Under the pieces are notes generated by a model. It made no database searches and was not told the origin of the DNA. It saw only the letters and a program-made list of their open reading frames with translations. Both the position numbers and the translations under genes were made by a program. Shown one piece after another: positions 32,107-40,958 of a DNA stretch of 64,000 nucleotides (position 1 is its first letter; each line of letters opens with the position of its first letter). This DNA comes from Acidobacteriota bacterium (lineage in GTDB: Bacteria > Acidobacteriota > Blastocatellia > UBA7656). The stretch spans positions 1 through 64,000 of the forward strand of contig JBBPIG010000028.1 of assembly GCA_038040445.1 (NCBI GenBank), written 5' to 3'.

Positions 32107-33996
32107 TCAAACCCTGTCGGGCGGGACAACGAGTACGTGGCGTTGTACCGTCGCCACCACTTGAAGCATCACGTCGTTGAGTTTGAAACGACTTCGAGAG
32201 CCCGGGCCATGAGCGCCGATGACTATCAGATCATGATCTCCCGCCGCGGCCTCGGCCAGTATTCCGGCAATGGGAGTCGCCGCGCTCCTGATTCGCACTT
32301 CGCATTCAACATCGATTGCCTTTAGCGTCGCCGCCGCGCGATCCAGGTGACTGCGCGCGAGCGGAGTCACTTCCCCCGATTCCCTTGCTACGTACAGCAA
32401 CGTGACCTTTGCTCCCACGCGTCGCGCCAATCGTCCGCCCACACGGACATCGCTCTTGCCGGGCTCGCCTGCCGCCGTGCAAATCAATACGCGATCGAGA
32501 CGGGTCCGCTCTCCCTTCGCGATGAGCACTGGAATATCCGCGTGCCGCAGCACGGTCATCAAGGTTTCACCTAGCTGCCGCGCCATCGCTCTGGCTTCGA
32601 GCACAGGGATTCGCGAAGGCCGCGACCGCGCGCGAGCCGTCATCACCAACATTTCGTAAAGCGATGCAGCTTGCTCGGCAGCGATCTGTTCCGCTGCATT
32701 CCCGAAGCGGACGCGCAGCGCGGCTTCAGCCAATGACTCGGCTTTCACCCGCTCGGTGAGCTTCGCTCGCAAGGCCTCGGCTTTGTCCGGGTCCTCCGCT
32801 ACGGCCAATACCGTTATCGAACCTCGCAATCGCTCGGCGAGCAAGCGGGTGATCGCAAGCGGCGCCGTCGAGCCTTCACCCGGATCGCACGCGAGCAAGT
32901 GCGCGTCGGGTTGATCCAGAATCGTCCACGCCCGCACGCCAACCCACACTTCCTTTCCGTTGACCTGAACCTCGGATGGCAAGGTCGCATCGATCAGCAA
33001 ACACTCTTCGCCGAACGGCGGCGGTGGAGCAAGCTGCCGCGTTCCGGCGGGCCTGGGCAATCTCACTCGCACGCGGCGCAACGGTCCGGCAAAACTTTCT
33101 TCGATGATCGTCCCTTTCCCTACCACGGGCGCCTCTGGAGGCGAAACATCCGAGTCGAGGACCACCTGCTCCGGGCGGAAAAGCAACTGCACGCGCGCGC
33201 CTTCGTCGTGTGGGCTCTCGACAGGTATAGGCAGGGTGAGAGAGCCGAATCGCGCTTGTCCCTGTTCAGCTCGACCGACCAGCACCGTTCCTGCGCCGAG
33301 GAACGTGGCCGCGAACAAAGACCGTGGACGCGCATATAAAGCTTCGCTCGCGCCGACCTCGAGCAGCCGGCCGCGTTCGAGCACTCCGATGCGGTCGGCC
33401 AGCTCGAATGCTTCTTCCTGGTCGTGGGTGACGAGAATGGTTGCCACGCCGAGCCGCTGTTGAATCTCCTTCAGGCTGCGTCTTAGCTGCGAACGAATCT
33501 TGACGTCCAACGCGCCGAACGGTTCGTCCAGCAACAGCACATTCGGTTCATAAACCAGCGCGCGGGCAAGCGCGACGCGCTGTTGTTGGCCCCCCGAGAG
33601 CTGATGCGCATAGCGGCCGCCCATTCCTGCGAGCCCAACCAGCTCCAGCAACTGCTCTCGACGCCGAGTGCGCTCCTCCCTTGGCGTCTTTCGGATTCGC
33701 AGTCCAAACTCGATGTTCTCTGCAACGGTCATGTGACGGAAGATCGAGTAGTTTTGAAAGACGAATCCGGCGCCCCGCTTCTGCGGCGGCAAATGAGTTA
33801 CATCCGTTCCGTGCAGCAATATCCTTCCGCTGGTGGGCTGGTTCAAGCCTGCGATCATTCGCAACACCGTGCTCTTGCCGCTCCCGCTCGACCCGAGCAG
33901 CACGAACAACTCCTTATCCGCCACTTCCAGCGAGACGTTGTCGACCACCCACTGATTACCGTAGCGCTTCGATATTTCTTCAAGAACAATTGACAT
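32107..33996 (-). CDS. cysA: Sulfate ABC transporter ATPase fused to two universal stress domains
   Basis: 629 residues, nearly twice a usual CysA. The ATPase (1-235) has GSSGSGKST, LSGGQQQRVALARAL and VLLLDEPFGALD with an H-loop in LVTHDQEEA. A TOBE-like region follows (about 245-360). Residues about 365-500 and 510-629 look like two Usp domains: the second opens LDRVLICTAAGEPGKSD and ends DHDLIVIGAHGPGSRSRFKL then HVLVVPP, a Usp nucleotide-binding signature. It is the last gene of the sulfate operon. The fused Usp pair may sense ATP or stress and gate uptake (inference). Confidence 0.9.
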   Translation of the reverse strand: MSIVLEEISKRYGNQWVVDNVSLEVADKELFVLLGSSGSGKSTVLRMIAGLNQPTSGRILLHGTDVTHLPPQKRGAGFVFQNYSIFRHMTVAENIEFGLRIRKTPREERTRRREQLLELVGLAGMGGRYAHQLSGGQQQRVALARALVYEPNVLLLDEPFGALDVKIRSQLRRSLKEIQQRLGVATILVTHDQEEAFELADRIGVLERGRLLEVGASEALYARPRSLFAATFLGAGTVLVGRAEQGQARFGSLTLPIPVESPHDEGARVQLLFRPEQVVLDSDVSPPEAPVVGKGTIIEESFAGPLRRVRVRLPRPAGTRQLAPPPPFGEECLLIDATLPSEVQVNGKEVWVGVRAWTILDQPDAHLLACDPGEGSTAPLAITRLLAERLRGSITVLAVAEDPDKAEALRAKLTERVKAESLAEAALRVRFGNAAEQIAAEQAASLYEMLVMTARARSRPSRIPVLEARAMARQLGETLMTVLRHADIPVLIAKGERTRLDRVLICTAAGEPGKSDVRVGGRLARRVGAKVTLLYVARESGEVTPLARSHLDRAAATLKAIDVECEVRIRSAATPIAGILAEAAAGDHDLIVIGAHGPGSRSRFKLNDVMLQVVATVQRHVLVVPPDRV

Positions 33997-34083
33997 CGAA
34001 ATCCTGGAAAACGATTAAGGCTGAATGATGAACGATGAAGCCATCATTCAATTCAGCCTTCACTATTCATACTTCAGCATCGC

Positions 34084-35658
34084 TCAAAACGCCACTTGAA
34101 CGCGGCTGAGAACGACGAAAAAGTTTCTATCGCCGGGTTTGGGCGAGCGCGCCGGATCTTTGAATCGCTCAAAACCGATGTCGAGCATGTATCGCACGTA
34201 GCGGTTCATATACCAGTTCGGGCCGAAGTAAAACGACTCTGCGCGATTCGACTTCGCCGTGCTGTCAGCGATCTGAAGGTTGGCATATCGGAACTTCAAC
34301 TCCCACGCGCCAAAACGGTGCAAGCCTTTTCCGTCGCTGAACAGGTTATGCTTTGGCGTAAGCGTTCCGGCTTCGGGTTTATCTTCGCCGGTCAGCATGT
34401 AAGTGAACTGCGCCGTATACCCTTTAGCGACGACGCCCGGAAGGTTTCGGCCGGCGACGCCGAGGTTGTCACGGCGCTGATTCGTTTGATCATACTCGGC
34501 GCGGATAACTGCGGGTCCGAGCAGCCAGGTCATCTCGCCGTTTGCCCGAATGTATTTTCCATTGATCGTATCGGGAGTGAAGAAGCTGAAGCTCCGGCTT
34601 TCGGTTTGCCCTCGCACACTTGTGCCTCCCAGGCTGCGACCTTGAGTAAACGCGCCGCCAAAGATGAATCCTTTGCTGATGAAACCCTTCCCGTTTCTCC
34701 AGGGAGCGAATCGCAAACGAATCGCGGTTTCGGGAGTTCCGTTGTTATTATTCGCGAGCAGCCCTTTGCCGTTGAAGGCGCCGATATAGTACTCGAACTC
34801 CCCAGTTTGGATGATCTCGTCTTTCGTCCAGTTTAGAGTACCCCAAGCCATCAAGCCGGGACTACGACTTGGCACGAGGTTATTCACCATCGAACGCTCG
34901 ACGAAATCCTGAAAGCTGTCGGTTCTAATCTCCTCCTGGCTGATGGGCACCCGGAATTGCCCGAAGCGAAGTTGAAACTCATCGATGCGATGAATGTTCA
35001 CATAGAAGTCTCGCAGCAAAGTGCCGCTCGTGTCGGCGAAGTCGCCTTCGAGTTTGAAATCGAAGTAGCGCGCTACTTTGCCTTCCGCCGCTAATCGGGC
35101 GCGCCGGATCAGAAAAGTGTTAGGAGGATGATCGCCCGATTGATAAGCGCGGCCATCGAGTTGCGCGTATCCTCCAATATAAGTCTCGAAGCTGCTGTCA
35201 GCGCTGCGCAGAAAGGCATGATTCCTATCCCACCCTGCAACGACTGCCGGCTTATCTTGAGCCTTCGCCTGGCTCGCGGCAGGCGCATCCTTGGGCGCCT
35301 GGCCGGCTTGGAGCGATGCGGTGCGAAGGTCCGCGGATACGCCGACAGTTCCATCGAGTCCCGTTGAGGACACCGCCGCTGCCGCTCGCGCTTTACCGTC
35401 CGTTTCGTCGAGGCGCTTTTGAATAGTCGCCAGCGCGCGCTGCTGCTGTTCAATGAGCGCTTGAAGCTGTTTCACTTGTGATTTCAACTGCTCCATTTCT
35501 GACGCCCCGCTCGTGTCGCTTTGCTGTTCCGGCTTTTGATTCGAAACTGCCGGCGCTTCTGACTTGTTCGCTTGCGCCTGCGCTGAAGCCAGCGGGACAA
35601 GCAGCGCGAAGATCGCGAGGAGCAGATGAAAGAGGGATGGCTTTCTATCGAAGTTCAT
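34084..35658 (-). CDS. OprP/OprO-type porin
   Basis: 524 residues. A signal peptide (LLLAIFALLVPLASAQA) is followed by an N-terminal coiled coil (EMEQLKSQVKQLQALIEQQQ) and a beta-barrel of the phosphate-selective porin O/P family: IGGYAQLDGRAY, NTFLIRRARLAAEG, FDFKLEGDFAD, FQLRFGQFRVPIS. The last residue is Phe, as expected for outer-membrane barrels. Its place between cysW and cysA suggests it brings sulfate or a similar oxyanion across the outer membrane (inference). Confidence 0.88.
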   Translation of the reverse strand: MNFDRKPSLFHLLLAIFALLVPLASAQAQANKSEAPAVSNQKPEQQSDTSGASEMEQLKSQVKQLQALIEQQQRALATIQKRLDETDGKARAAAAVSSTGLDGTVGVSADLRTASLQAGQAPKDAPAASQAKAQDKPAVVAGWDRNHAFLRSADSSFETYIGGYAQLDGRAYQSGDHPPNTFLIRRARLAAEGKVARYFDFKLEGDFADTSGTLLRDFYVNIHRIDEFQLRFGQFRVPISQEEIRTDSFQDFVERSMVNNLVPSRSPGLMAWGTLNWTKDEIIQTGEFEYYIGAFNGKGLLANNNNGTPETAIRLRFAPWRNGKGFISKGFIFGGAFTQGRSLGGTSVRGQTESRSFSFFTPDTINGKYIRANGEMTWLLGPAVIRAEYDQTNQRRDNLGVAGRNLPGVVAKGYTAQFTYMLTGEDKPEAGTLTPKHNLFSDGKGLHRFGAWELKFRYANLQIADSTAKSNRAESFYFGPNWYMNRYVRYMLDIGFERFKDPARSPKPGDRNFFVVLSRVQVAF

Positions 35659-35714
35659 AAGGCTCTCCTTGTTTCCATGAATGGGTTCTCGGCGCAGTCG
35701 TTGAGGACCAAGGC

Positions 35715-36668
35715 TTAAAGGATGCGTGTATGTTCGGTTCGCTTCTTGAGAAACTCGATCCCCATCAAGATGACGAACGATATCGCCGCCAGCAGCACCG
35801 CCATTGCGTTCGCGCCGACGTAGTTGCGGTCATCAAGCGATCGGTAGATGAAAAGAGTGGACGTTTCGGTCAAGCGGCTCACGCCGCCGCTTACAACCAG
35901 GACCGCGCCGATCTCGCCGACCGCGCGCGCAAAGGTGAGCGACACACCATAGAGCAATCCCCAGCGTATCGCCGGCACGGTGACATGCCAGAAGGTCTGC
36001 AGCCGGCTCGCACCGATGGTTAATGCCGCGTCTTCTTGATCGAGACTGACCTGGCTCAAGACCGGCGCGACTTCGCGTATCACGAACGGCAAAGATATGA
36101 AGATCGTCGCAAGCAGAATCCCGGGCAAAGCAAAGACTACCTTGATTCCGAGCGCGTCCGTTAAAGGGGTAAGCCATCCGGTCCTGCCAAACAAAAGTAT
36201 CAACATGAAGCCGGCTACTACCGGCGAGACCGCGAACGGCATGTCAACGAGCCCGTTGAGAATCCGCCGGCCCCAGAACTGGTCGCGCACCAATACCCAC
36301 GCGATGCAAAGTCCAAACAACGTGTTGATGACGGTCGCGCCGACGGCCATCATCAGAGTCAGCTTGAGGGAACTGAGCGCATCGACCGAGGTCAACTCGC
36401 GCCAAAACGCGCCAGCACCTTCCCCGAAAGCGCCCGAGATAATCGCCACCAGCGGAGCTACCAGCAACCCCGCGGCATACAACACGACAATCGCGATCAG
36501 CGCTACCTCGATGATCCTCGCGCGCGCGAAACCGAGAGCGTTATTGCCGGAAGCCCCTTCACCGCCAAGCCGCTGAGAACGCGGAGGCGGCGCCGAGCTT
36601 TTCGTCTGCGTAGCCTCTTTGTCTATTGTGCCTCTGCGGTGAAGGCTGTTCATATCAACCCGAGACAT
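35715..36668 (-). CDS. cysW: Sulfate ABC transporter permease CysW
   Basis: 317 residues, six TM segments after a 45-residue hydrophilic N-terminus. The permease EAA-like loop is DQEDAALTIGASRLQTFWHV. Other CysW-type stretches are GRRILNGLVDMPFAVSPVVA and ARAVGEIGAVLVVSGG. It overlaps the end of cysT by 14 bases. It pairs with CysT to form the inner-membrane channel driven by CysA. Confidence 0.93.
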   Translation of the reverse strand: MSRVDMNSLHRRGTIDKEATQTKSSAPPPRSQRLGGEGASGNNALGFARARIIEVALIAIVVLYAAGLLVAPLVAIISGAFGEGAGAFWRELTSVDALSSLKLTLMMAVGATVINTLFGLCIAWVLVRDQFWGRRILNGLVDMPFAVSPVVAGFMLILLFGRTGWLTPLTDALGIKVVFALPGILLATIFISLPFVIREVAPVLSQVSLDQEDAALTIGASRLQTFWHVTVPAIRWGLLYGVSLTFARAVGEIGAVLVVSGGVSRLTETSTLFIYRSLDDRNYVGANAMAVLLAAISFVILMGIEFLKKRTEHTRIL

Positions 36669-37524
36669 GACTTTCCTTGTTGCGGCCCTGAAGCCACTCG
36701 ACAGTCACAATCAAAGTGAATGAGAGCACCAGCAGAAGGATTGACATCGCGCTGGCTCCGCGCTGGTTCTGCGACTCGATTTGCCCGAACACGTACACCG
36801 GCGCGGTGAGCGTGACTCCGGGAATATTCCCCGCGACTACGACGACCGAGCCAAACTCGCCGAGCGCTCGCGCGAAGCACAACAATGACCCTGTGATGAT
36901 GGACGGTGCAATCGTCGGTAACACCACCCGCAGGAACGTCGTCCACTTTGACGCGCCGAGCGTGTAGGCTGCTTCTTCTTGTCCTTTTTCCAACTCCATC
37001 AACACGGGTTGCACGGCGCGAATGACAAACGGATAAGTGATGACCAGTAGCGCGAGCACTATTCCGGGGGTCGCGAAGATGACCTGAATGCCGTGCGCAT
37101 TGAGCCACGCACCGACCGTGCGCTGCGGGCCGTAAAGCGCGACCAGCATCACTCCGGTCACTAGAGTTGGAATCGCAAACGGCATGTCGATGATTGCGTT
37201 GAGCAGGCCTTTTCCGGGAAACGGAAACCGAACCAGCACGTAAGCGGTGAGCGTGCCCATCACCGAGTTGATGATCGTGATGATAGCTGCAGTCATCAGC
37301 GTCAATTTTAGCGCGGCAAAAGCCGTGGCGTTTGTCACGTCGCCCCAAAACGCTGTAAGCCCGCCGGCGAACCCGTTCTGAACGATCGCAGTCAGAGGCA
37401 GCACTACCATGAAGCCGAGATAGACAAAAGCTGTGGCCCTCAGCCCCCACTTTCCCCAGGGCAATAGAGCGCGAGCCGAAGCGGCCGGCCTGGGAGTATT
37501 GAGATTTGCTTGCGCGCTACTCAT
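36655..37524 (-). CDS. cysT: Sulfate ABC transporter permease CysT
   Basis: 289 residues from ATG 37524, which overlaps the stop of the binding protein gene (ATGA type); a longer frame upstream is not supported. Six TMs; FPGKGLLNAIIDMPFAIPTL, and the coupling loop KGQEEAAYTLGASKWTTFLR. ARALGEFGSVVVVAGNIPG matches CysT/CysU. It is translationally coupled to both neighbours. Confidence 0.94.
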   Translation of the reverse strand: MSSAQANLNTPRPAASARALLPWGKWGLRATAFVYLGFMVVLPLTAIVQNGFAGGLTAFWGDVTNATAFAALKLTLMTAAIITIINSVMGTLTAYVLVRFPFPGKGLLNAIIDMPFAIPTLVTGVMLVALYGPQRTVGAWLNAHGIQVIFATPGIVLALLVITYPFVIRAVQPVLMELEKGQEEAAYTLGASKWTTFLRVVLPTIAPSIITGSLLCFARALGEFGSVVVVAGNIPGVTLTAPVYVFGQIESQNQRGASAMSILLLVLSFTLIVTVEWLQGRNKESHVSG

Positions 37525-38588
37525 CGCGACTTCTGAAGCTCCTCGGTGACCTTCGAATAGACGCCTTGCGGTCCGTATATCTCGTCGATCACTCTTGTCC
37601 ACCCGCCCAGATAGTCTATTTTCCAAAGATCTTGGACAGCCGGGAATTGAGCACTGACTTCTTGAGCAACGGTTTGATCGACGGGCCTCAAGCCAAATTT
37701 TGCGTACGCACGCTGCGCCTCCGGCGTCCAAAGGAATTGAACAAAAGCTTCGGCGACTTCGCGCGCGCCGTGATTATCGACATTCTTGTCAACGAGCGCG
37801 ACCGGGTTCTCGATCAAAATAACCGAATGTGGGACCACATAGTCGTAGGTCTGCCCCGCCTGTCGCCCAACGAGGACCTCGTTCTCGTATGTGATCGCAG
37901 CGTCGCCGATGCCCTTCTCGAAGTTGGTGATTGACTCGCGCGCGCCTTTATCCATGATCGAAACGTTTCGAAGAATGCTCTTGAGGAACTCGGATGCAGC
38001 AGCCTTGTCGTCCTTGGCAACCCCCGTGAAGCCTCGGAGCGCCGCGCCGTAAATGGCATTGATGTTCCATTGTGCGCCCCCTGATGTTTTCGGATCGGGA
38101 GTCAGCACGTTCAGACCCGGTTGAGCGAGGTCCTGCCAGTCTCTTATGCCTTTCGGATTCCCCTGACGCACAGCGATGACAACAATCGAGCTGCTGATCA
38201 TTCCGTGATTAGGCTTCGCTTTCCAGTCGTGGGTAATGAGACCGGCTTCGGCGATCTTATCTATGTCGCCTTCGAGCGAGAGCGCGGCGATGTCGGCTTC
38301 AAACCCGCCGATGATCGCGCGAGACTGGGCGCCACTGGCCTGGTAGGATTCCTGGAACTCAACATCTTGCCCGGTCTTGTCCTTCCAGTATTTTTGGAAC
38401 GCGGGAATGACAGCTTTGCCATATGCCTCGCGCGGCGTCGTATAGCCGCCGAGAATCAGCGTGACCTTGTTGCCGCCCTTGCCCGACGGGCTTCCGCACC
38501 CCTGAAGCGCGCTTATGATGAAAAGCACCGTGAATGAGGTGACTAATGCCACGCATACACCTCTCCGTTTGCTTGCTCTAGTGTTCAT
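37521..38588 (-). CDS. cysP: Sulfate-binding lipoprotein
   Basis: 355 residues. The N-terminal hydrophobic segment ends in SALQGC, a lipobox-like site with Cys31, so it is probably a lipoprotein. The body is of the sulfate/thiosulfate binding family: LGGYTTPREAYGKAVIPAF, YQASGAQSRAIIGGFEADI, ANNE-type motif replaced by LTPDPKTSGGAQWN, and TYENEVLVGR. First gene of the operon; aggagat precedes its ATG. Confidence 0.93.
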   Translation of the reverse strand: MNTRASKRRGVCVALVTSFTVLFIISALQGCGSPSGKGGNKVTLILGGYTTPREAYGKAVIPAFQKYWKDKTGQDVEFQESYQASGAQSRAIIGGFEADIAALSLEGDIDKIAEAGLITHDWKAKPNHGMISSSIVVIAVRQGNPKGIRDWQDLAQPGLNVLTPDPKTSGGAQWNINAIYGAALRGFTGVAKDDKAAASEFLKSILRNVSIMDKGARESITNFEKGIGDAAITYENEVLVGRQAGQTYDYVVPHSVILIENPVALVDKNVDNHGAREVAEAFVQFLWTPEAQRAYAKFGLRPVDQTVAQEVSAQFPAVQDLWKIDYLGGWTRVIDEIYGPQGVYSKVTEELQKSR

Positions 38589-39025
38589 AGAAGGCTATCT
38601 CCTCTAAGGTTAAGAGTAGACCTCGCTCGTCCACCGAACGAAAATGCTCTTTAACTTTTACAGAGGGAATTAGCCGCGCGAGGTGCAGATCATGAACGGT
38701 GCGAGGCGCCCTCGCTCCGTATGATTCGTCGCGGCGTAATGCCCTTCCTTTTAGCCTACGAGGTTAGCTGACGGGCTCGGACTGGAAGTGTCCTACGAGA
38801 TCCGCGGCTAAAGCCGCGTTGCTCGATGCGCCCCGTGCCCAGCTCCTGGCTGGGCTTTGGTTCCCCCGCGTTGCTCGTCTCGCGCTAACAAAAACGCCGC
38901 GAGCAACCTCGGCAGACATACTGTGAACGAGGAGATAGTAACCAGAGGAAGAGAGCATTGTCAAAAGCGGATTCTATATGACGGCGCGTCTCGTTGGCGG
39001 GTCAAGTCTTAAAAAGTCCGGTCGC
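38589..39025. other. Intergenic region upstream of the sulfate operon
   Basis: No ORF or known riboswitch recognised. It includes the ribosome site of cysP and a small hairpin (gcggctaaagccgc, about 38803-38816) related to the REP core at 29898. A leader regulating sulfate uptake could lie here, but I see no decisive motif. Confidence 0.5.
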
Positions 39026-39421
39026 TCAAGCAAGCCTAAGCTGGATGCCTAACTTGTCGCAAATCGCTCTCACGCTCTCTATGCGCTTGCGGGACGGGTG
39101 CTTGAAATCGATAGCCCGATCCGTTGCCGGCCTTCTCGCGCCGGCAGGCGCATCGCCCATCCAAAACACCTCTCCGCCTCTTGGAATCTTTTTGAGTTCA
39201 GCTTCAAGCGCTTCGATCCCTATGCGCTCCGCGCCCCGGGATGTGATTTCTCCATAGGTTTTCGCGCGGTTGGTCCCGACGAAAAGCGAATAATGCCATT
39301 TGCCTTTGACCTTCCAACTGTAGAGCTCATAACCCTTCATTGACTGCTGAGGAACTTGACCATAAGCGGTCAGCGACATTAGCAGTGTCACGAAGCCGGC
39401 CATCAATTGCCTCCGAAGCAT
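39026..39421 (-). CDS. Small exported protein of unknown function
   Basis: 131 residues with a signal peptide (LMAGFVTLLMSLTAYG, cut after GQ-type site near 21). The mature part contains YELYSWKVKGKWHYSLFVGT, EITSRGAERIGIEALEAELK and GGEVFWMGDAP. It ends DKLGIQLRLA. No named family. It is 27 bases downstream of pepP on the same strand and may be cotranscribed. Confidence 0.75.
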   Translation of the reverse strand: MLRRQLMAGFVTLLMSLTAYGQVPQQSMKGYELYSWKVKGKWHYSLFVGTNRAKTYGEITSRGAERIGIEALEAELKKIPRGGEVFWMGDAPAGARRPATDRAIDFKHPSRKRIESVRAICDKLGIQLRLA

Positions 39422-39448
39422 CCTCTCTCCTTATCACTCCCTGCGCGG

Positions 39449-40792
39449 TTACCCGCCGGAGCTCGAGCCCGTCATAGCGCTTTCGATCTCCTCGATGGTT
39501 CTCGGCACACGCGCTGAAAGTACCTGGTTTCCCTGTTCAGTCACGAGCACGTCGTCTTCGATGCGGATGCCAATTCCTCGATAGCGGGGGTCGACGCCTT
39601 CCGCGTCTTCAGCAATGTAAAGACCGGGCTCAATTGTCATAACCATTCCCGGCGCAAGCCGGCGCCATTCATCCGCGACTTTGTATGGCCCAGCGTCGTG
39701 CACGTCCATTCCAAGCCAGTGACTGGTTCGGTGCATGTAGAACTTCTTGAACGCTTCCTCTTCGATTAGCTTATCGATCTCGCCTTCGAGCAAGCCGAGC
39801 CGCATCAATCCTTCCGTTAGCACACGGACGGCTCGGTCGTGAGGCTCGATGAATGTAGCTCCGGGCCGCACCGCTTTGATGGCTTCGACCTGCGCGTCGA
39901 GCACTAGCTGATACAGCAAGGCCTGATCCTCAGTGAAGCTCCCCCGCGCCGGCCATGTCCTGGTTACGTCGCCCGTGTAGTAGCCGAATTCGGCCCCCGC
40001 ATCAATCAGCACGAGATCGCGGTCCTCGATCCGCCGGTTGTTCGTGGTGTAGTGGAGCACGGTCGCGTTTGCGCCCGACGCTACAACGGGCGGATACCCG
40101 GAGCGAGGGCTCCCCTTCTTGCGAAACATATAGCGCAGCTCGGCCTCGATCTCGTATTCGTAAGCGCCGGGGCGCATAGCGCGCATCGCGGCAAGATGAC
40201 CTTCGCATGTGATGTCTACAGCTCGGCGAAGCAGTTCGAGCTCATCAGGGGTTTTGATCAGCCGCATTTCGTGCAGCAGCTCCGCGGGGTCAATCACCGA
40301 GTTCGGGCCTGTCCCTTCTCGCTGCCGCTGGCGCTGGAACCGGCGCATCAAACCGATCAGCCGCTCGTCGAATGATGGATCGCCGCCAAAGCGGTAATAA
40401 ATCCGATCAGCCTTCTCGGCAAGTTTAGGCAGTTCTTCATCCAGCTTGTCCATAGTGAACGCAGCATCAGCGCCGTACTCACGTTTCGCCCCCTCTTCTC
40501 CGGAGCGCCAGCCGGTCCACACTTCGCGCTCGCGGTCCTTTGGTTGAACAAACAGGACGAACTTGTGCTCGGGATGGTTCGGTGCGAGCACGGCGACAGC
40601 ATTCGGTTCCTCGAAACCAGTGAGGTAATAGAAGTCCGTGTCCTGACGATACTCGTGCTCGACGTCCGAGTTGCGAAGAGCGGTCGGCGTGGTAGGGAAT
40701 ATCGCGATGCCGCCGTGTATCCGGCGCATGAACTCCTCGCGCCGCTGCCTGGTTCGTTGTGTTGTGGGCTCGCTTGGACTAGCTGTTAACAT
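39449..40792 (-). CDS. pepP: Xaa-Pro aminopeptidase (aminopeptidase P)
   Basis: 447 residues from ATG 40792; a longer frame to 40846 is less likely. N-terminal AMP_N domain (IAIFPTTPTALRNSDVEHEY, DFYYLTGFEEPNAV), then the pita-bread metallopeptidase domain with ligands Asp in VLIDAGAEFGYYTGDVTRTW, His in GMDVHD, Glu in MTIEPGLYI and Glu in GIRIEDD. It removes N-terminal residues ahead of proline using two metal ions. Complete active site. Confidence 0.95.
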   Translation of the reverse strand: MLTASPSEPTTQRTRQRREEFMRRIHGGIAIFPTTPTALRNSDVEHEYRQDTDFYYLTGFEEPNAVAVLAPNHPEHKFVLFVQPKDREREVWTGWRSGEEGAKREYGADAAFTMDKLDEELPKLAEKADRIYYRFGGDPSFDERLIGLMRRFQRQRQREGTGPNSVIDPAELLHEMRLIKTPDELELLRRAVDITCEGHLAAMRAMRPGAYEYEIEAELRYMFRKKGSPRSGYPPVVASGANATVLHYTTNNRRIEDRDLVLIDAGAEFGYYTGDVTRTWPARGSFTEDQALLYQLVLDAQVEAIKAVRPGATFIEPHDRAVRVLTEGLMRLGLLEGEIDKLIEEEAFKKFYMHRTSHWLGMDVHDAGPYKVADEWRRLAPGMVMTIEPGLYIAEDAEGVDPRYRGIGIRIEDDVLVTEQGNQVLSARVPRTIEEIESAMTGSSSGG

Positions 40793-40958
40793 GACGTTGG
40801 GACTTCGGGTGCTTGATTGTGTCCAACCTTGATGTAAGAATCTCAACTATATCGAGCACGTGTGACTTTCTCAAGCGAGCGTCCGATCGAGCCCGAACGG
40901 CCCTTTTGCGCGGGATCAAGCATGCGACAGCCGAAGGCGTGAAGCGAGGCAAAGCAGA

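Noticed and set aside
38589-38760. SAM-type riboswitch before the sulfate operon
   Set aside because: No riboswitch core could be matched on the minus strand; only a ribosome site and generic GC-rich sequence are seen.
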